A stretch of 64,000 bases of DNA from Melittangium boletus DSM 14713 (GTDB lineage Bacteria > Myxococcota > Myxococcia > Myxococcales > Myxococcaceae). Where the stretch lies: NCBI RefSeq assembly GCF_002305855.1, contig NZ_CP022163.1:2046292-2110291 (forward strand), written 5' to 3'. Below the pieces are notes generated by a model. The model had not been told where the DNA came from, ran no database searches, and saw nothing but the letters and a program-made list of their open reading frames with translations. Within the stretch, counting starts at the first letter, position 1. The number at the start of each line of letters is the position of its first letter. Both the position numbers and the translations under genes were made by a program. Positions 10,515 to 18,897 of the stretch are shown one piece after another.

Positions 10515-11356
10515 CCGCCCACCCTTCCTTCGTTGTTGCCGCCGTCGTGTTGCGACCGCGCGTCCACGGACGGTACCGCCCCCTCGGAAACGAGCGCGGA
10601 GAAGTCGAAGATGTCCTTGTCCATCAGTTGGCTGGGGCGCACATTGCCCATGGCCGCCAGGATGCTGCGGCGCACGTCGGGAATGTCGCGGCCCAGCTCC
10701 TCCACCAGCTTCTTCATGCGCGCGCGCTGCAGGTTCTCTTGCGAGCCGCACAGGTCACACGGAATGATGGGGAACTGCTTGAGCGCGGCGTACGCGGCGA
10801 TGTCCTTCTCCGGCGCGTAGCACAGCGGCCGGATGACGGTGTTGCGCCCATCGTCGCTCTTGAGGATGGGGGGCATGCCCCGGATGGCGCCCGCGAAGAA
10901 GAGGTTGAGCAGCAGCGTGTGGATGAGATCGTCCCGGTGGTGGCCGAGCGCGATCTTGTTGCACCCCAGCGCCACCGCGGCCGAGTAGAGGATGCCGCGG
11001 CGCATGCGCGAGCACACCGAGCACTGCGTCTTGCCCGGGGGCGTCTTCTCGAGGACGACCGAGTAGGTGTCCTCCTTGAGCATCTTGTAGGCGAAGCCCT
11101 CCCCCTGGAACCACCCCTCCAGCGTGTGGGCGGGAAAGCCCGGGTGCCCCTGGTCCAGGTTCACCGCCAGCAACTCGAACTTCACGGGCGCTTTGCGCTG
11201 CAGTTCGCGCAACAGGTAGAGCAGGGTGTACGAGTCCTTGCCCCCGGACACCCCCACCATGATGCGGTCTCCCTCGGAGATGAGGGAGTAGTCCGAAATG
11301 GCACGGCCCATGTGGCCGAGCAGGTTCTTTTCCAGGCGGAGGACGTCGGAGTTCAT
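10493..11356 (-). CDS. ttcA: tRNA 2-thiocytidine(32) synthetase TtcA
   Basis: PP-loop ATPase that thiolates C32 of tRNAs using a [4Fe-4S] cluster. Seen: the PP-loop GVSGGKDSYTL near residue 40, the CSVC pair (CxxC) in the middle that binds the cluster, GHHRDD, and a late CDLC pair. Length (287 aa) is close to the family norm with a short Gly/Asn-rich C-terminal extension that overlaps the TerB gene. The ATG at 11356 is preferred over the one at 11368 because AGGA lies upstream at workable spacing, whereas the earlier ATG abuts AGG directly. Divergent from the RNase D gene with under 80 bases between them. Confidence 0.92.
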   Translation of the reverse strand: MNSDVLRLEKNLLGHMGRAISDYSLISEGDRIMVGVSGGKDSYTLLYLLRELQRKAPVKFELLAVNLDQGHPGFPAHTLEGWFQGEGFAYKMLKEDTYSVVLEKTPPGKTQCSVCSRMRRGILYSAAVALGCNKIALGHHRDDLIHTLLLNLFFAGAIRGMPPILKSDDGRNTVIRPLCYAPEKDIAAYAALKQFPIIPCDLCGSQENLQRARMKKLVEELGRDIPDVRRSILAAMGNVRPSQLMDKDIFDFSALVSEGAVPSVDARSQHDGGNNEGRVGGCLENRQ

Positions 11357-11434
11357 CAGGGGCGTCATCCTAGCGGCGGCGGCGGAAAAAACACGCTCCA
11401 CGGACACACCCGGTCCGCTAGCCTGCTTCACCCC

Positions 11435-12601
11435 ATGCCGACCTTTCCCTCAGGTGCGCAGGACCTCGTGGATGCCGCCAGCGCCCAGGCCGCCGCTCGT
11501 CGACTCGAGGAGGCCCCGGAGCTGTCCGTGGACGTGGAAACGGACGCGATGCACTCCTTTCGCGCCCGCCTGTGCTTCCTCCAGGTGGCCTCGGACACCG
11601 ATGTCTTCCTCTTCGACACCCTGCAACCCGGCGTCGCGCCCTCCCTGCTGGCGAAGGTGATGGAGGACCCCCAGCGCACCAAGTTCTTCCACGCCGCGGC
11701 GGGAGACCTGCCCTTCCTGGCCGAGGCCGGGGTCCGGGTCCAGGGTCTCTTCGATACCCACCGCGCGGCGACGCTGCTGGGCTGGCCCAAGGTGGGGCTC
11801 GCCGACCTGGCACGCGAGCGCCTGGGCGTGGAGCTGCCCAAGGAGCACCAACAGTCGGACTTCTCCCTGCGGCCCCTGCCCCCGGAGATGCGCGACTACA
11901 TCGCCAACGACGTGCGCTACCTCGTGGAGCTGGGCCGGCAGGTCCGCGAGGAATGCCGCAAGGCGGACGTGCTGGAAGAGGTGCTGCTCGACTGCCAGCG
12001 CATGTGCGACGAGGCCGCGGCACGGCCCGAGGTGGGCGCGGACTTCAAGCCGAAGCTGCCCAAGGGCGGCCTGTCCCCCGCGCAGCTGCTGCTCGCCAAC
12101 ACCCTCGCCCAGGCCCTGCACCGCAAGCGTCTCGTCTGGGCCGAGGCGGAGAACGTCCCCATGGGGCGCACGCTCTCCAACATGGCGATCACGGACCTGG
12201 CGCTCAAGCCGCCCGGCAACATCAAGGAGCTGTCCAAGGCCGCCGGCGTGCGCGGCGCCTTCGTGCGCGCCCATGGCGAGGAGGTGCTGGCGCTCGTGCG
12301 CGAGCTGCTGGAGAAGTCGCGCCAGGGCGAGCTCAAGCCCGAGACCGGAGAGAAGGGCCCTCGGGACGCCAACCGGCGCAAGCGCGAGGACGCCCTCAAG
12401 GCGTGGCGCTCGGAGCAGGCCACGGCGCGCAAGGTCACCCCCTCGGTGGTGCTGCCCAATCCGCTCCTCGACGCGCTCGCGAGCCGTCCTCCGGCGGATC
12501 TGGACGCGCTCCGGGCCCTGCCCTACCTGGGCGACAAACGCGTCCGGCTCTATGGAGACAGCCTGCTGGCCGTGCTCGCCCAGTTTCCCGTCCAGGCATG
12601 A
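11435..12601 (+). CDS. rnd: Ribonuclease D (3'-5' exonuclease plus HRDC domain)
   Basis: 388-aa DEDD-family exoribonuclease for tRNA 3'-end trimming. Visible: ExoI with VDVETDA near residue 30, a middle HAAAGDLPFL Asp motif, and ExoIII YIANDVRYL giving the DEDDy Tyr/Asp pair; a C-terminal HRDC-type helical domain follows (HRKRLVWAEAENVP, then a second LPYLGDKRVRLYG unit near the end). Length matches Escherichia coli RNase D. The start at 11435 is the first ATG after the divergent gap; the much longer frame upstream is antisense to ttcA. Confidence 0.9.
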   Translation: MPTFPSGAQDLVDAASAQAAARRLEEAPELSVDVETDAMHSFRARLCFLQVASDTDVFLFDTLQPGVAPSLLAKVMEDPQRTKFFHAAAGDLPFLAEAGVRVQGLFDTHRAATLLGWPKVGLADLARERLGVELPKEHQQSDFSLRPLPPEMRDYIANDVRYLVELGRQVREECRKADVLEEVLLDCQRMCDEAAARPEVGADFKPKLPKGGLSPAQLLLANTLAQALHRKRLVWAEAENVPMGRTLSNMAITDLALKPPGNIKELSKAAGVRGAFVRAHGEEVLALVRELLEKSRQGELKPETGEKGPRDANRRKREDALKAWRSEQATARKVTPSVVLPNPLLDALASRPPADLDALRALPYLGDKRVRLYGDSLLAVLAQFPVQA

Positions 12602-12766
12602 AGGACGTCCGGCTCACGGGCCTGTATGCGCAGGTGCGCCCCAGGCCGACAAGGAAGGCAAGAGTACGACTCAAGGGCATGATGAAACCTGTACACCACC
12701 GGACGTCGGACGGTTGCGGACAGGGGGAACATGCGTAGGTTGGGATCTGGTGTGGAGGTGGCGGGC

Positions 12767-13117
12767 ATGTCTGGAGCGCGATTGGGTGGGGAGACGATCG
12801 ATGTCCATCACTGCATCTCGGCGAGCCTGAGTTGTCAGGCGTCGTGCGAGGCGGCGATGCGACAGATGGTGTCGAGGGGGATGCGCGCGGACAGCGAGCC
12901 GGTGCGCCTGCTGCGCCAATGCGCGGAGCTGTGTGAGTTGAATGTCCGGGCACTGCGCAAGGACAGCCGGCTGAGCCGCCGCACGGCGACGCTGTGCTTC
13001 GAGTTGAGCAACCAGGTGGCGCGCACGGCGTGGCTGGATGGCAACACGTCCAACCACGGACTGGCCCGGGATGCGCTGCAGCTCGCCCGCGCCTGCCGTC
13101 CGCTGCTGTTCACCTGA
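12767..13117 (+). CDS. Small Cys-rich four-helix-bundle protein, DUF326/Csp-like
   Basis: 116-aa predominantly helical protein. It carries two CxxxC helices (CQASC and CAELC) and a third helix with a lone Cys (ATLCFEL), plus a terminal ARAC. The spacing is that of DUF326 four-helix bundles; the related Csp proteins bind many Cu(I) ions along the bundle core, but this one has fewer Cys and metal binding is inference. No signal peptide. The start is fixed by a strong GGAGG at 12754-12758, eight bases before the ATG; an ATG 36 bases earlier has no such site. Single gene between rnd and a DUF2339 gene on the same strand. Confidence 0.7.
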   Translation: MSGARLGGETIDVHHCISASLSCQASCEAAMRQMVSRGMRADSEPVRLLRQCAELCELNVRALRKDSRLSRRTATLCFELSNQVARTAWLDGNTSNHGLARDALQLARACRPLLFT

Positions 13118-13193
13118 GCGGATCGCCTGATAAGGGGCGCTCGCGGGCGCCTCGAGGGCTCCCGTGACGTGAATCCACCCACGAGGGGAGCCC

Positions 13194-14810
13194 ATGGCGG
13201 AGCCGGACACGCGGGACCTGGCCGAGGTAGTGCGTCGGCTGGAAGAGACGGTGTCGCGGCTGGAGTCGCGCATCGCCCACCTGGAGACGGCCCCACGGCC
13301 CCCGCCTCCATCCCCAGCGCTTCCCTCCACCGCCCCCGGCACCCCGCCTCCCGAGCCGAGGGACCTGGAGGCACACCTGGGCACGTACTGGCTGAGCCGG
13401 GCGGGCATCGTCGCGCTGATCCTCGGCTTCGCCTTCCTCATCATCTATCACTTCGGGGACCTGGGCGTGCTCGCGCGCGTGGGCGCGGGCTACCTGCTGA
13501 GCGCGGGGCTCGCGGCGCTGGGGCTGTGGCTCTCCAAGCGCCATGAGCTCTTCGGACGCATCGTCTTCGGCGGAGGACTCGCGCTCGCCTACTTCGTCAC
13601 GTATGCCCTGCACTTCGTGCCCGCGGTGCGGGTGATCGACAGCGAGCTGCTGGCGCTCGTGCTCCTGGCGCTCAACACCGTGGCCATCGTGGTGATCGCC
13701 CACCGCATGCAGTCGGAGACGGTGGCGGGCATCGCGCTGTTCCTCGGACTGCACACGGGGATGCTCAGCGACATCACCCTCTTCACCCTGATGTCCACCT
13801 CGCTGCTCGCCGCCGGGGCGCTCTTCTTCCTGGTGAAGAACCGCTGGGTGATCGTCCCGCTGTCGAGTCTCGTCGCCGTCTATTCCACCCACGTGGTGTG
13901 GGCCATGCGCACCGGAGCCATCGCCCCGGGGGAGCCCGCGGGCGAGCGGCTGGCGCTGAGCCTCGCCTTCCTCGGGCTCTATTACGTCCTCTTCTCCGTG
14001 GCCCTGCTCGCCTACCCCCACGAGCTGTCCCGGCGCGCGGGCCTCGCCTTCGCCCTGCTCAACTGGGTGGGACTGCTCACCCTGGGCGCCGTGGAAGTGG
14101 AGCGCTGGGACACGCCCCACCTCTTCTCCTTCTTCGTCGCCGTGGCGCTCGCGCAAGGCGTGGGCGGCGCGGTGGCCCGGCGGAGGGGCGCGTCCACCGC
14201 CCTCTTCCAGGCCTACCTCGCCACGGGAGTGCTCACGCTCGCGCTGGGCGTGCCCACCGAGTACGAGGACGCCGCGCTCGTGCGCACCTGGACGGTGGTG
14301 GGACTCGCGACGGGCCTGGCGGGACGGGGGCTCGGCGCGGGGGCATTGCAGGCGGTGGCGGTGGGCCTGCTCTACCTGGCGCTGGGGGCCTCGTGGCTGC
14401 CCTCCTCGGGACGCGCCCTCCTGGACGCGGGACTGCTCGTGAGCTTCATCCTCGTGGAGCGGGCCGCGGTGGCCCATGCCGCGCGGCCCCCCCGCCTCCT
14501 CCAACCCCTGTGTGCGCTCGGAGCGGGGCTCGCCGGGGTGTGGCTCTTGGGCGAGGTGATGCCGGGGGAGCTCACCACGCTCGCCTGGGGCGTGGCGGCG
14601 TCGGGATTGTTCGTTCTCGGCTTCACCGTCCGCGAGCGCTGGTACCGCTTCGCGGGGCTCGGCGTGCTGGCCCTCACCCTGGGCCGGCTGATGTTCGTGG
14701 ACCTGTCCGGACTGCCGCCCGATCAGCGCATCCTCACCTTCCTGATGCTCGGCGTGATGCTGCTGGCCGTCTCCTACATCTACACCCGCGTACGTGGCCA
14801 GCGGGGTTGA
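13194..14810 (+). CDS. DUF2339-family polytopic membrane protein
   Basis: 538-aa integral membrane protein. A short N-terminal coiled coil (residues 5-35, VVRRLEETVSRLESRI) and a Pro-rich linker precede about 14 closely packed hydrophobic segments from residue 65 to the end. The layout (coiled coil, LGTYWLSRAGIVAL entry helix, many short TM helices with charged loops) is that of the DUF2339 predicted membrane proteins, of unknown function, often linked to envelope stress. GGGGAG (AGGGGAG) lies at the right distance before the ATG. It converges on the MFS gene with six bases between stops. Confidence 0.8.
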   Translation: MAEPDTRDLAEVVRRLEETVSRLESRIAHLETAPRPPPPSPALPSTAPGTPPPEPRDLEAHLGTYWLSRAGIVALILGFAFLIIYHFGDLGVLARVGAGYLLSAGLAALGLWLSKRHELFGRIVFGGGLALAYFVTYALHFVPAVRVIDSELLALVLLALNTVAIVVIAHRMQSETVAGIALFLGLHTGMLSDITLFTLMSTSLLAAGALFFLVKNRWVIVPLSSLVAVYSTHVVWAMRTGAIAPGEPAGERLALSLAFLGLYYVLFSVALLAYPHELSRRAGLAFALLNWVGLLTLGAVEVERWDTPHLFSFFVAVALAQGVGGAVARRRGASTALFQAYLATGVLTLALGVPTEYEDAALVRTWTVVGLATGLAGRGLGAGALQAVAVGLLYLALGASWLPSSGRALLDAGLLVSFILVERAAVAHAARPPRLLQPLCALGAGLAGVWLLGEVMPGELTTLAWGVAASGLFVLGFTVRERWYRFAGLGVLALTLGRLMFVDLSGLPPDQRILTFLMLGVMLLAVSYIYTRVRGQRG

Positions 14811-14816
14811 GTCCGG

Positions 14817-16562
14817 CTACTCCAGCGCGCCGGGCTGGGGCGCGTTGCTCTTGCGCAGGGGCAGCTCCGGCAGCGCGAGGACGACGAGGAACGAGAGCCC
14901 CGCAACGAGCAGGGCCACCTTATAGAGGGCGCGGATCGCCTCGGAAAAGGCCTGCTTGAAGGCCATTTCCACCCGGTCCACGGAAGCATCGAGGGAGGCC
15001 TGGGCTCGCTCCAGGCCCGAGAGCGTCCCCCGCGCCGCCGCGTCTCCCCCCTCGGCCGCCGGGACGAGCGCGTCGCGCTGCTTGGCGAAATCCCCGGCGA
15101 TGCGCGCCTTGAGGGCCCCCGCGTCGAACGCCCTCGTCCCCGGAGCGCCCTCCCCCGCTTCCTGTCGTCCGCCCATCGCCTGGGACACGAATGAACGGCG
15201 GTACTCGGCCGGCAGCTCCCGGGTGGCCTCCGTCATGTGCGTGACCATGGACGAGCCGAGCACGCCGCCGAACACCGTGCCCAGCAACGCCACGCCCATG
15301 GTGGAGCCCATCAGCCGGAAGAAGGTGGCGCTGGCGGTGGCCACGCCCACCTGGTGCGGCGCCACGCCGTTCTGGATGGCGAGCGTGAAGAGCGGAATGG
15401 CGGGGCCCAGGCCCAGGCCCACGAGGACCATCTTCCAGGTGAGCTCGCCCTGGGTGGAATCCGGAGTGAGGGTGAAGCCCATCACCCCGAAGGCGACCAT
15501 GAGCACGCCCTGGGCCACCAGCATCAAGGGCTTGTAACGACCCCAGCGCGACACGAGCTGACCCGCCATCACATTGCCCACGACGACGCTCAAGGTGAGT
15601 GGCGTGAGCGTGAAGCCCGAGCGCGTGGCCGACAGCCCCACCACGTTCACCATGAAGAGCGGCAGGAAGACGATGGCCCCCAGAAACCCCACGCCATTGA
15701 GGAAGGTGGCGATGTTGCCCACGGCGAACACCCGGTTGCGGAACAGCGTCAGGTCGAGGATGGGCTCGCGCACGAAGCGCTCCACGACCACGAAGGCACC
15801 CGTCCCCACGACGGACAGCCCCAGCATGCCCAGAATCAGGGGAGAGCCCCACGCATGGCCCGTCCCGTTCACCCCGGACTCCCCACGGCCCAGGGACAGC
15901 GCCACGAGCAGGGGCACGGTGGCCACGATCAACGTGAACGTGCCCCACAGGTCCACCGAGGGCCGTGCTCCATCCCGGCGCAGGGGCGGCATGCGGGTGA
16001 GGATGAAGCCGAGCGCCACCAGCCCCAGGGGCAGGTTGACGAAGAACACCCAGTGCCAGCTCAGGTGATCCGTGAGGAAGCCGCCCACGAGCGGACCCAC
16101 CACGCTCGACAGTCCGAACAAGCCGCCGAAGATGCCCTGGTACTTGCCGCGCTCGGCGGGCGGAAAGATGTCCGCGACGATGGCGAACGAGCTCGTGAAG
16201 AGCGACGCGGAACCCGCCCCCTGCAACGCCCGGGCGAGGATGAGCTGGAGCGAGGTGCGCGACAGGCCACACAGCGCCGAGCCCGCCAGGAAGATGATGA
16301 TGCCGATGACCAGGATGCGCCGCCGGCCGAAGCCATCCGACAGCTTGCCGTACACCGGCACCAGCACCGTGGAGGTCACCAGGTATGACGTGGTGATCCA
16401 CGCGTAGAGCGAGGGAGGAATCCCCAGGTCCCCCTGGATGGCGGGGCCCGCCGTGGACACGATGGTCTGGTCGAGCGCGGCCAGCAACATGCCGAGCATC
16501 ACGCCCGCCAGGGTGAGGATCTTCTCCGAACGGGTCAGCGTGAAGGGCTGGGTGACGACCAT
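14817..16562 (-). CDS. MFS multidrug efflux transporter, DHA2 (14-TMS, EmrB/QacA) family
   Basis: Proton-driven exporter of 581 aa. Hydrophobic segments fit 14 TM helices; the family signatures are visible: LDQTIVSTAGPAI in TM1, GKLSDGFGRRR in the loop between TM2 and TM3 (motif A), and the GPLVGGFL antiporter motif C in TM5. There is a large hydrophilic loop near residues 460-540 before the last helix, usual in DHA2 members. The ATG at 16562 is preferred over the one at 16598 because family similarity begins with the FTLTRSEKILTL segment and a GGAA lies upstream. No regulator gene is adjacent; substrate unknown. Confidence 0.88.
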   Translation of the reverse strand: MVVTQPFTLTRSEKILTLAGVMLGMLLAALDQTIVSTAGPAIQGDLGIPPSLYAWITTSYLVTSTVLVPVYGKLSDGFGRRRILVIGIIIFLAGSALCGLSRTSLQLILARALQGAGSASLFTSSFAIVADIFPPAERGKYQGIFGGLFGLSSVVGPLVGGFLTDHLSWHWVFFVNLPLGLVALGFILTRMPPLRRDGARPSVDLWGTFTLIVATVPLLVALSLGRGESGVNGTGHAWGSPLILGMLGLSVVGTGAFVVVERFVREPILDLTLFRNRVFAVGNIATFLNGVGFLGAIVFLPLFMVNVVGLSATRSGFTLTPLTLSVVVGNVMAGQLVSRWGRYKPLMLVAQGVLMVAFGVMGFTLTPDSTQGELTWKMVLVGLGLGPAIPLFTLAIQNGVAPHQVGVATASATFFRLMGSTMGVALLGTVFGGVLGSSMVTHMTEATRELPAEYRRSFVSQAMGGRQEAGEGAPGTRAFDAGALKARIAGDFAKQRDALVPAAEGGDAAARGTLSGLERAQASLDASVDRVEMAFKQAFSEAIRALYKVALLVAGLSFLVVLALPELPLRKSNAPQPGALE

Positions 16563-16666
16563 GGCCAGCAAGGTTCCACGAAGACTCCGTCCCCACAATG
16601 CATGGAGGGCCAGGCCATGGCGGCACTACCCGGCACTCAACGAAAGCGGCCGTGGCCCCGCGCGCT

Positions 16667-18166
16667 TCACAACTTCACGCCGTAGAGCTCTCCGAATTTG
16701 GACCTCAGATAGACGAGGAAGTCCTCATCGGTGAGTCCTTCACCCGTCACCTGACGCACCCGCTCCTCGGCGGGCAGACGGTACCCCTCGGCATGCACGT
16801 GGGTGCGCAGCCAATCGCGCAAGGGCCGCAGCTCGCCTCGGGCCAGACCCTGCTCCAGTCCTGGCAGGGCTCGCCTCGCGGTGGAGAAGAGGGACGCGGC
16901 GTAGAGATTGCCCAGCGCGTACGTGGGGAAATAGCCAAATTCGCCCCAGGCCCAATGAATGTCCTGGAGCACCCCCTGGCGATCATCCGGAGGCGTGATC
17001 CCCAGGAAGCGCCGCATGCGCTCGTTCCACGCCTCCGGCAGGTCCGCGAGCGGCAGCTCGTCCCGGATGAGCAGCAACTCCAACTCGTAGCGCAGGACGA
17101 TGTGCAGGTTGTACGTCACCTCGTCCGCGTCCACGCGGATGAGCGAGGGAGTGACGCGGTTGATGGAGGCGACAAAGGCCTCCATCTCCACATCCGCGAG
17201 CGACTGGGGAAAGGCCTCGCGCAGGACGGGGAAGTAGTGCGACCAGAACGGCCGGCCCCGGCCCACCAGGTTCTCCCACAGGCGGGACTGGGACTCGTGC
17301 AGACCCATGGAGGGCGCGTTCGCCAGGGGCGTGCGGTAGTGCGCCGGATGGAAGCCCTGCTCGTACAGACCATGCCCGCCCTCGTGCAGCGTGGTGAAGA
17401 GGCTCGCGAGCGAGCCCTCCTCCAGGCCCGTGGTGAGACGCACGTCCGTGGGGTGCAGCCCACTGGAGAAGGGGTGGATGCTCTTGTCCTGCCGCCCCGC
17501 CTCCAGGTCGAACCCCATGTCCTCGAGCAGACGCAAGGACAGGCGCCACTGGACGTCGGTGTCGAAGCGCCGGCCCTGGAGGACGTCCAGCACCTGGCGC
17601 GGCGCCGTCTGGAGGCGAGCCACCCACGCGATGAGGGTGTCACGCAGCGAGGAGAGCACCGGATCCAGCCTCGCCACGCGCATGCCGGGCTCGAACCCCT
17701 CCAACAGGGCGTCATAGCGCTCACCGTCGTGGCCATAGGCATCCGCCTGCTCGCGGCGCAGGACCAGCAGCCGCTCCAGGGCGGGCCGGAAGAGCTCGAA
17801 GCGGTTCTCCTTGCGCGCCTGGCGCCAGGCGTGAAGGCCCCGGCTCTGGGCCTCGGCGAGCGCCTGCACCAGGGCCCGGGGCACCTTCACCGCCCGATCC
17901 CTCTCCTGGATGAGGACGCGCGCCATGGCGAGCTGGTCATCCGAGAGGTCCGTGCGCCCCTCCGTCCAGGCGAGCCACTCGCCCAGGCGGGGGTCCACCA
18001 GACGCTCGTGGTGGAGCCCCTGCAAGGTGGAGAGTTGCTGGGCACGCGCCTCGGCCGCCTTGAGGGGCAGGTAGGTTTCCTGGTCCCAGGCCGCCAGGCC
18101 GATGAGCCCATTGAGGTCCCGAAGTTCCTTCATCCGGACGAGCAGTGCGTCGAAGGTGGTGTCCAT
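16667..18166 (-). CDS. Carboxypeptidase Taq family (M32) metallopeptidase
   Basis: 499-aa zinc carboxypeptidase that trims C-terminal residues of peptides in the cytoplasm. The metal site HEGGH (HEXXH form) is visible at roughly residue 260, followed by HESQSRLWEN, which supplies the third ligand Glu, and by the family motifs GLHPTDVR and EVTYNLHI. Length equals that of Thermus and Bacillus M32 enzymes, with no signal peptide. ATG at 18166 starts directly with the family N-terminus. Divergent from the next hypothetical gene by 69 bases. Confidence 0.92.
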   Translation of the reverse strand: MDTTFDALLVRMKELRDLNGLIGLAAWDQETYLPLKAAEARAQQLSTLQGLHHERLVDPRLGEWLAWTEGRTDLSDDQLAMARVLIQERDRAVKVPRALVQALAEAQSRGLHAWRQARKENRFELFRPALERLLVLRREQADAYGHDGERYDALLEGFEPGMRVARLDPVLSSLRDTLIAWVARLQTAPRQVLDVLQGRRFDTDVQWRLSLRLLEDMGFDLEAGRQDKSIHPFSSGLHPTDVRLTTGLEEGSLASLFTTLHEGGHGLYEQGFHPAHYRTPLANAPSMGLHESQSRLWENLVGRGRPFWSHYFPVLREAFPQSLADVEMEAFVASINRVTPSLIRVDADEVTYNLHIVLRYELELLLIRDELPLADLPEAWNERMRRFLGITPPDDRQGVLQDIHWAWGEFGYFPTYALGNLYAASLFSTARRALPGLEQGLARGELRPLRDWLRTHVHAEGYRLPAEERVRQVTGEGLTDEDFLVYLRSKFGELYGVKL

Positions 18167-18235
18167 GGGAGGATTCTTTAGTCCGGATCCGCGCGGACTT
18201 CCGCAAGAGGCGGCATTCGGTTAAGGGGCGGACGC

Positions 18236-18781
18236 ATGGCCACCCAGGTTCAGTTCTTCATGTCCCCCGACGACGAGGTCGCCTTCTTCCGCCACCTCGA
18301 GCGCTTCGAGCTGGAGGTGTATCCCCGGCGCGTGCCCCCGGAGTGGGAGAGCTTCAAGGCGAGTGAGGACAACGTGCCCCGGCTGCCCGAGGAGGACCTG
18401 TACCTGGTGGCGGTGGGCGTGGGCCCGGCCATCGTGGACAAGGTGAAGCGGGGCCCGGACAAGGGCTTCTGGCGCATCGACGAGGTGCGCTCGCCCGTCA
18501 TCTTCCTCGAGCGCAGCCGGCTGAACGAGGAAGGCGAGCTGCTCAGCGGCCAGATGTGGGCGGAGATGGACGTGACGCCCCAGACGGGCCGCAAGGAAGC
18601 CGCCGCGGACCAGTTCATGCGGCTGTACCGCGAGGTGGAGGAGTACCTGAAGAAGACCTTCCGCAAGGGAGACCCCAAGCCCTTCCTCGTGGGCCCCAAG
18701 GCCGCGCGCCTCTACAAGGAGACGCGCCTGGTGCTGCGCGACTCGGCCCACCGCGGCGGCACCGTGGTGCCGTACAAGTAG
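18236..18781 (+). CDS. Hypothetical protein, 181 aa
   Basis: I do not recognise a family. The protein is soluble, acidic to neutral, mixed alpha/beta, with FFMSPDDEVAFFRHL at the start and a C-terminal VLRDSAHRGGTVVPYK. Codon use follows the neighbouring genes and the predicted product has a regular amphipathic pattern, so it is a real gene. A GGGG-rich stretch lies just before the ATG. It precedes the CHAT gene by 116 bases on the same strand, but nothing in the sequence ties it to that system. Confidence 0.7.
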   Translation: MATQVQFFMSPDDEVAFFRHLERFELEVYPRRVPPEWESFKASEDNVPRLPEEDLYLVAVGVGPAIVDKVKRGPDKGFWRIDEVRSPVIFLERSRLNEEGELLSGQMWAEMDVTPQTGRKEAAADQFMRLYREVEEYLKKTFRKGDPKPFLVGPKAARLYKETRLVLRDSAHRGGTVVPYK

Positions 18782-18897
18782 GAGCCCCGCGTCACGCTCG
18801 AGTCCGTCCAGACTCGACTGCTCTTCATGCGGGCGAGTCCCGCGTCACCGTTGTGCGTTCCGCCTCCGTGGGCATCTAGCGATACGCCAAGTCCCAT

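Noticed and set aside
14760..14870. A terminator between the convergent DUF2339 and MFS genes
   Set aside because: Only six bases separate the stops and no hairpin followed by a T run was found.
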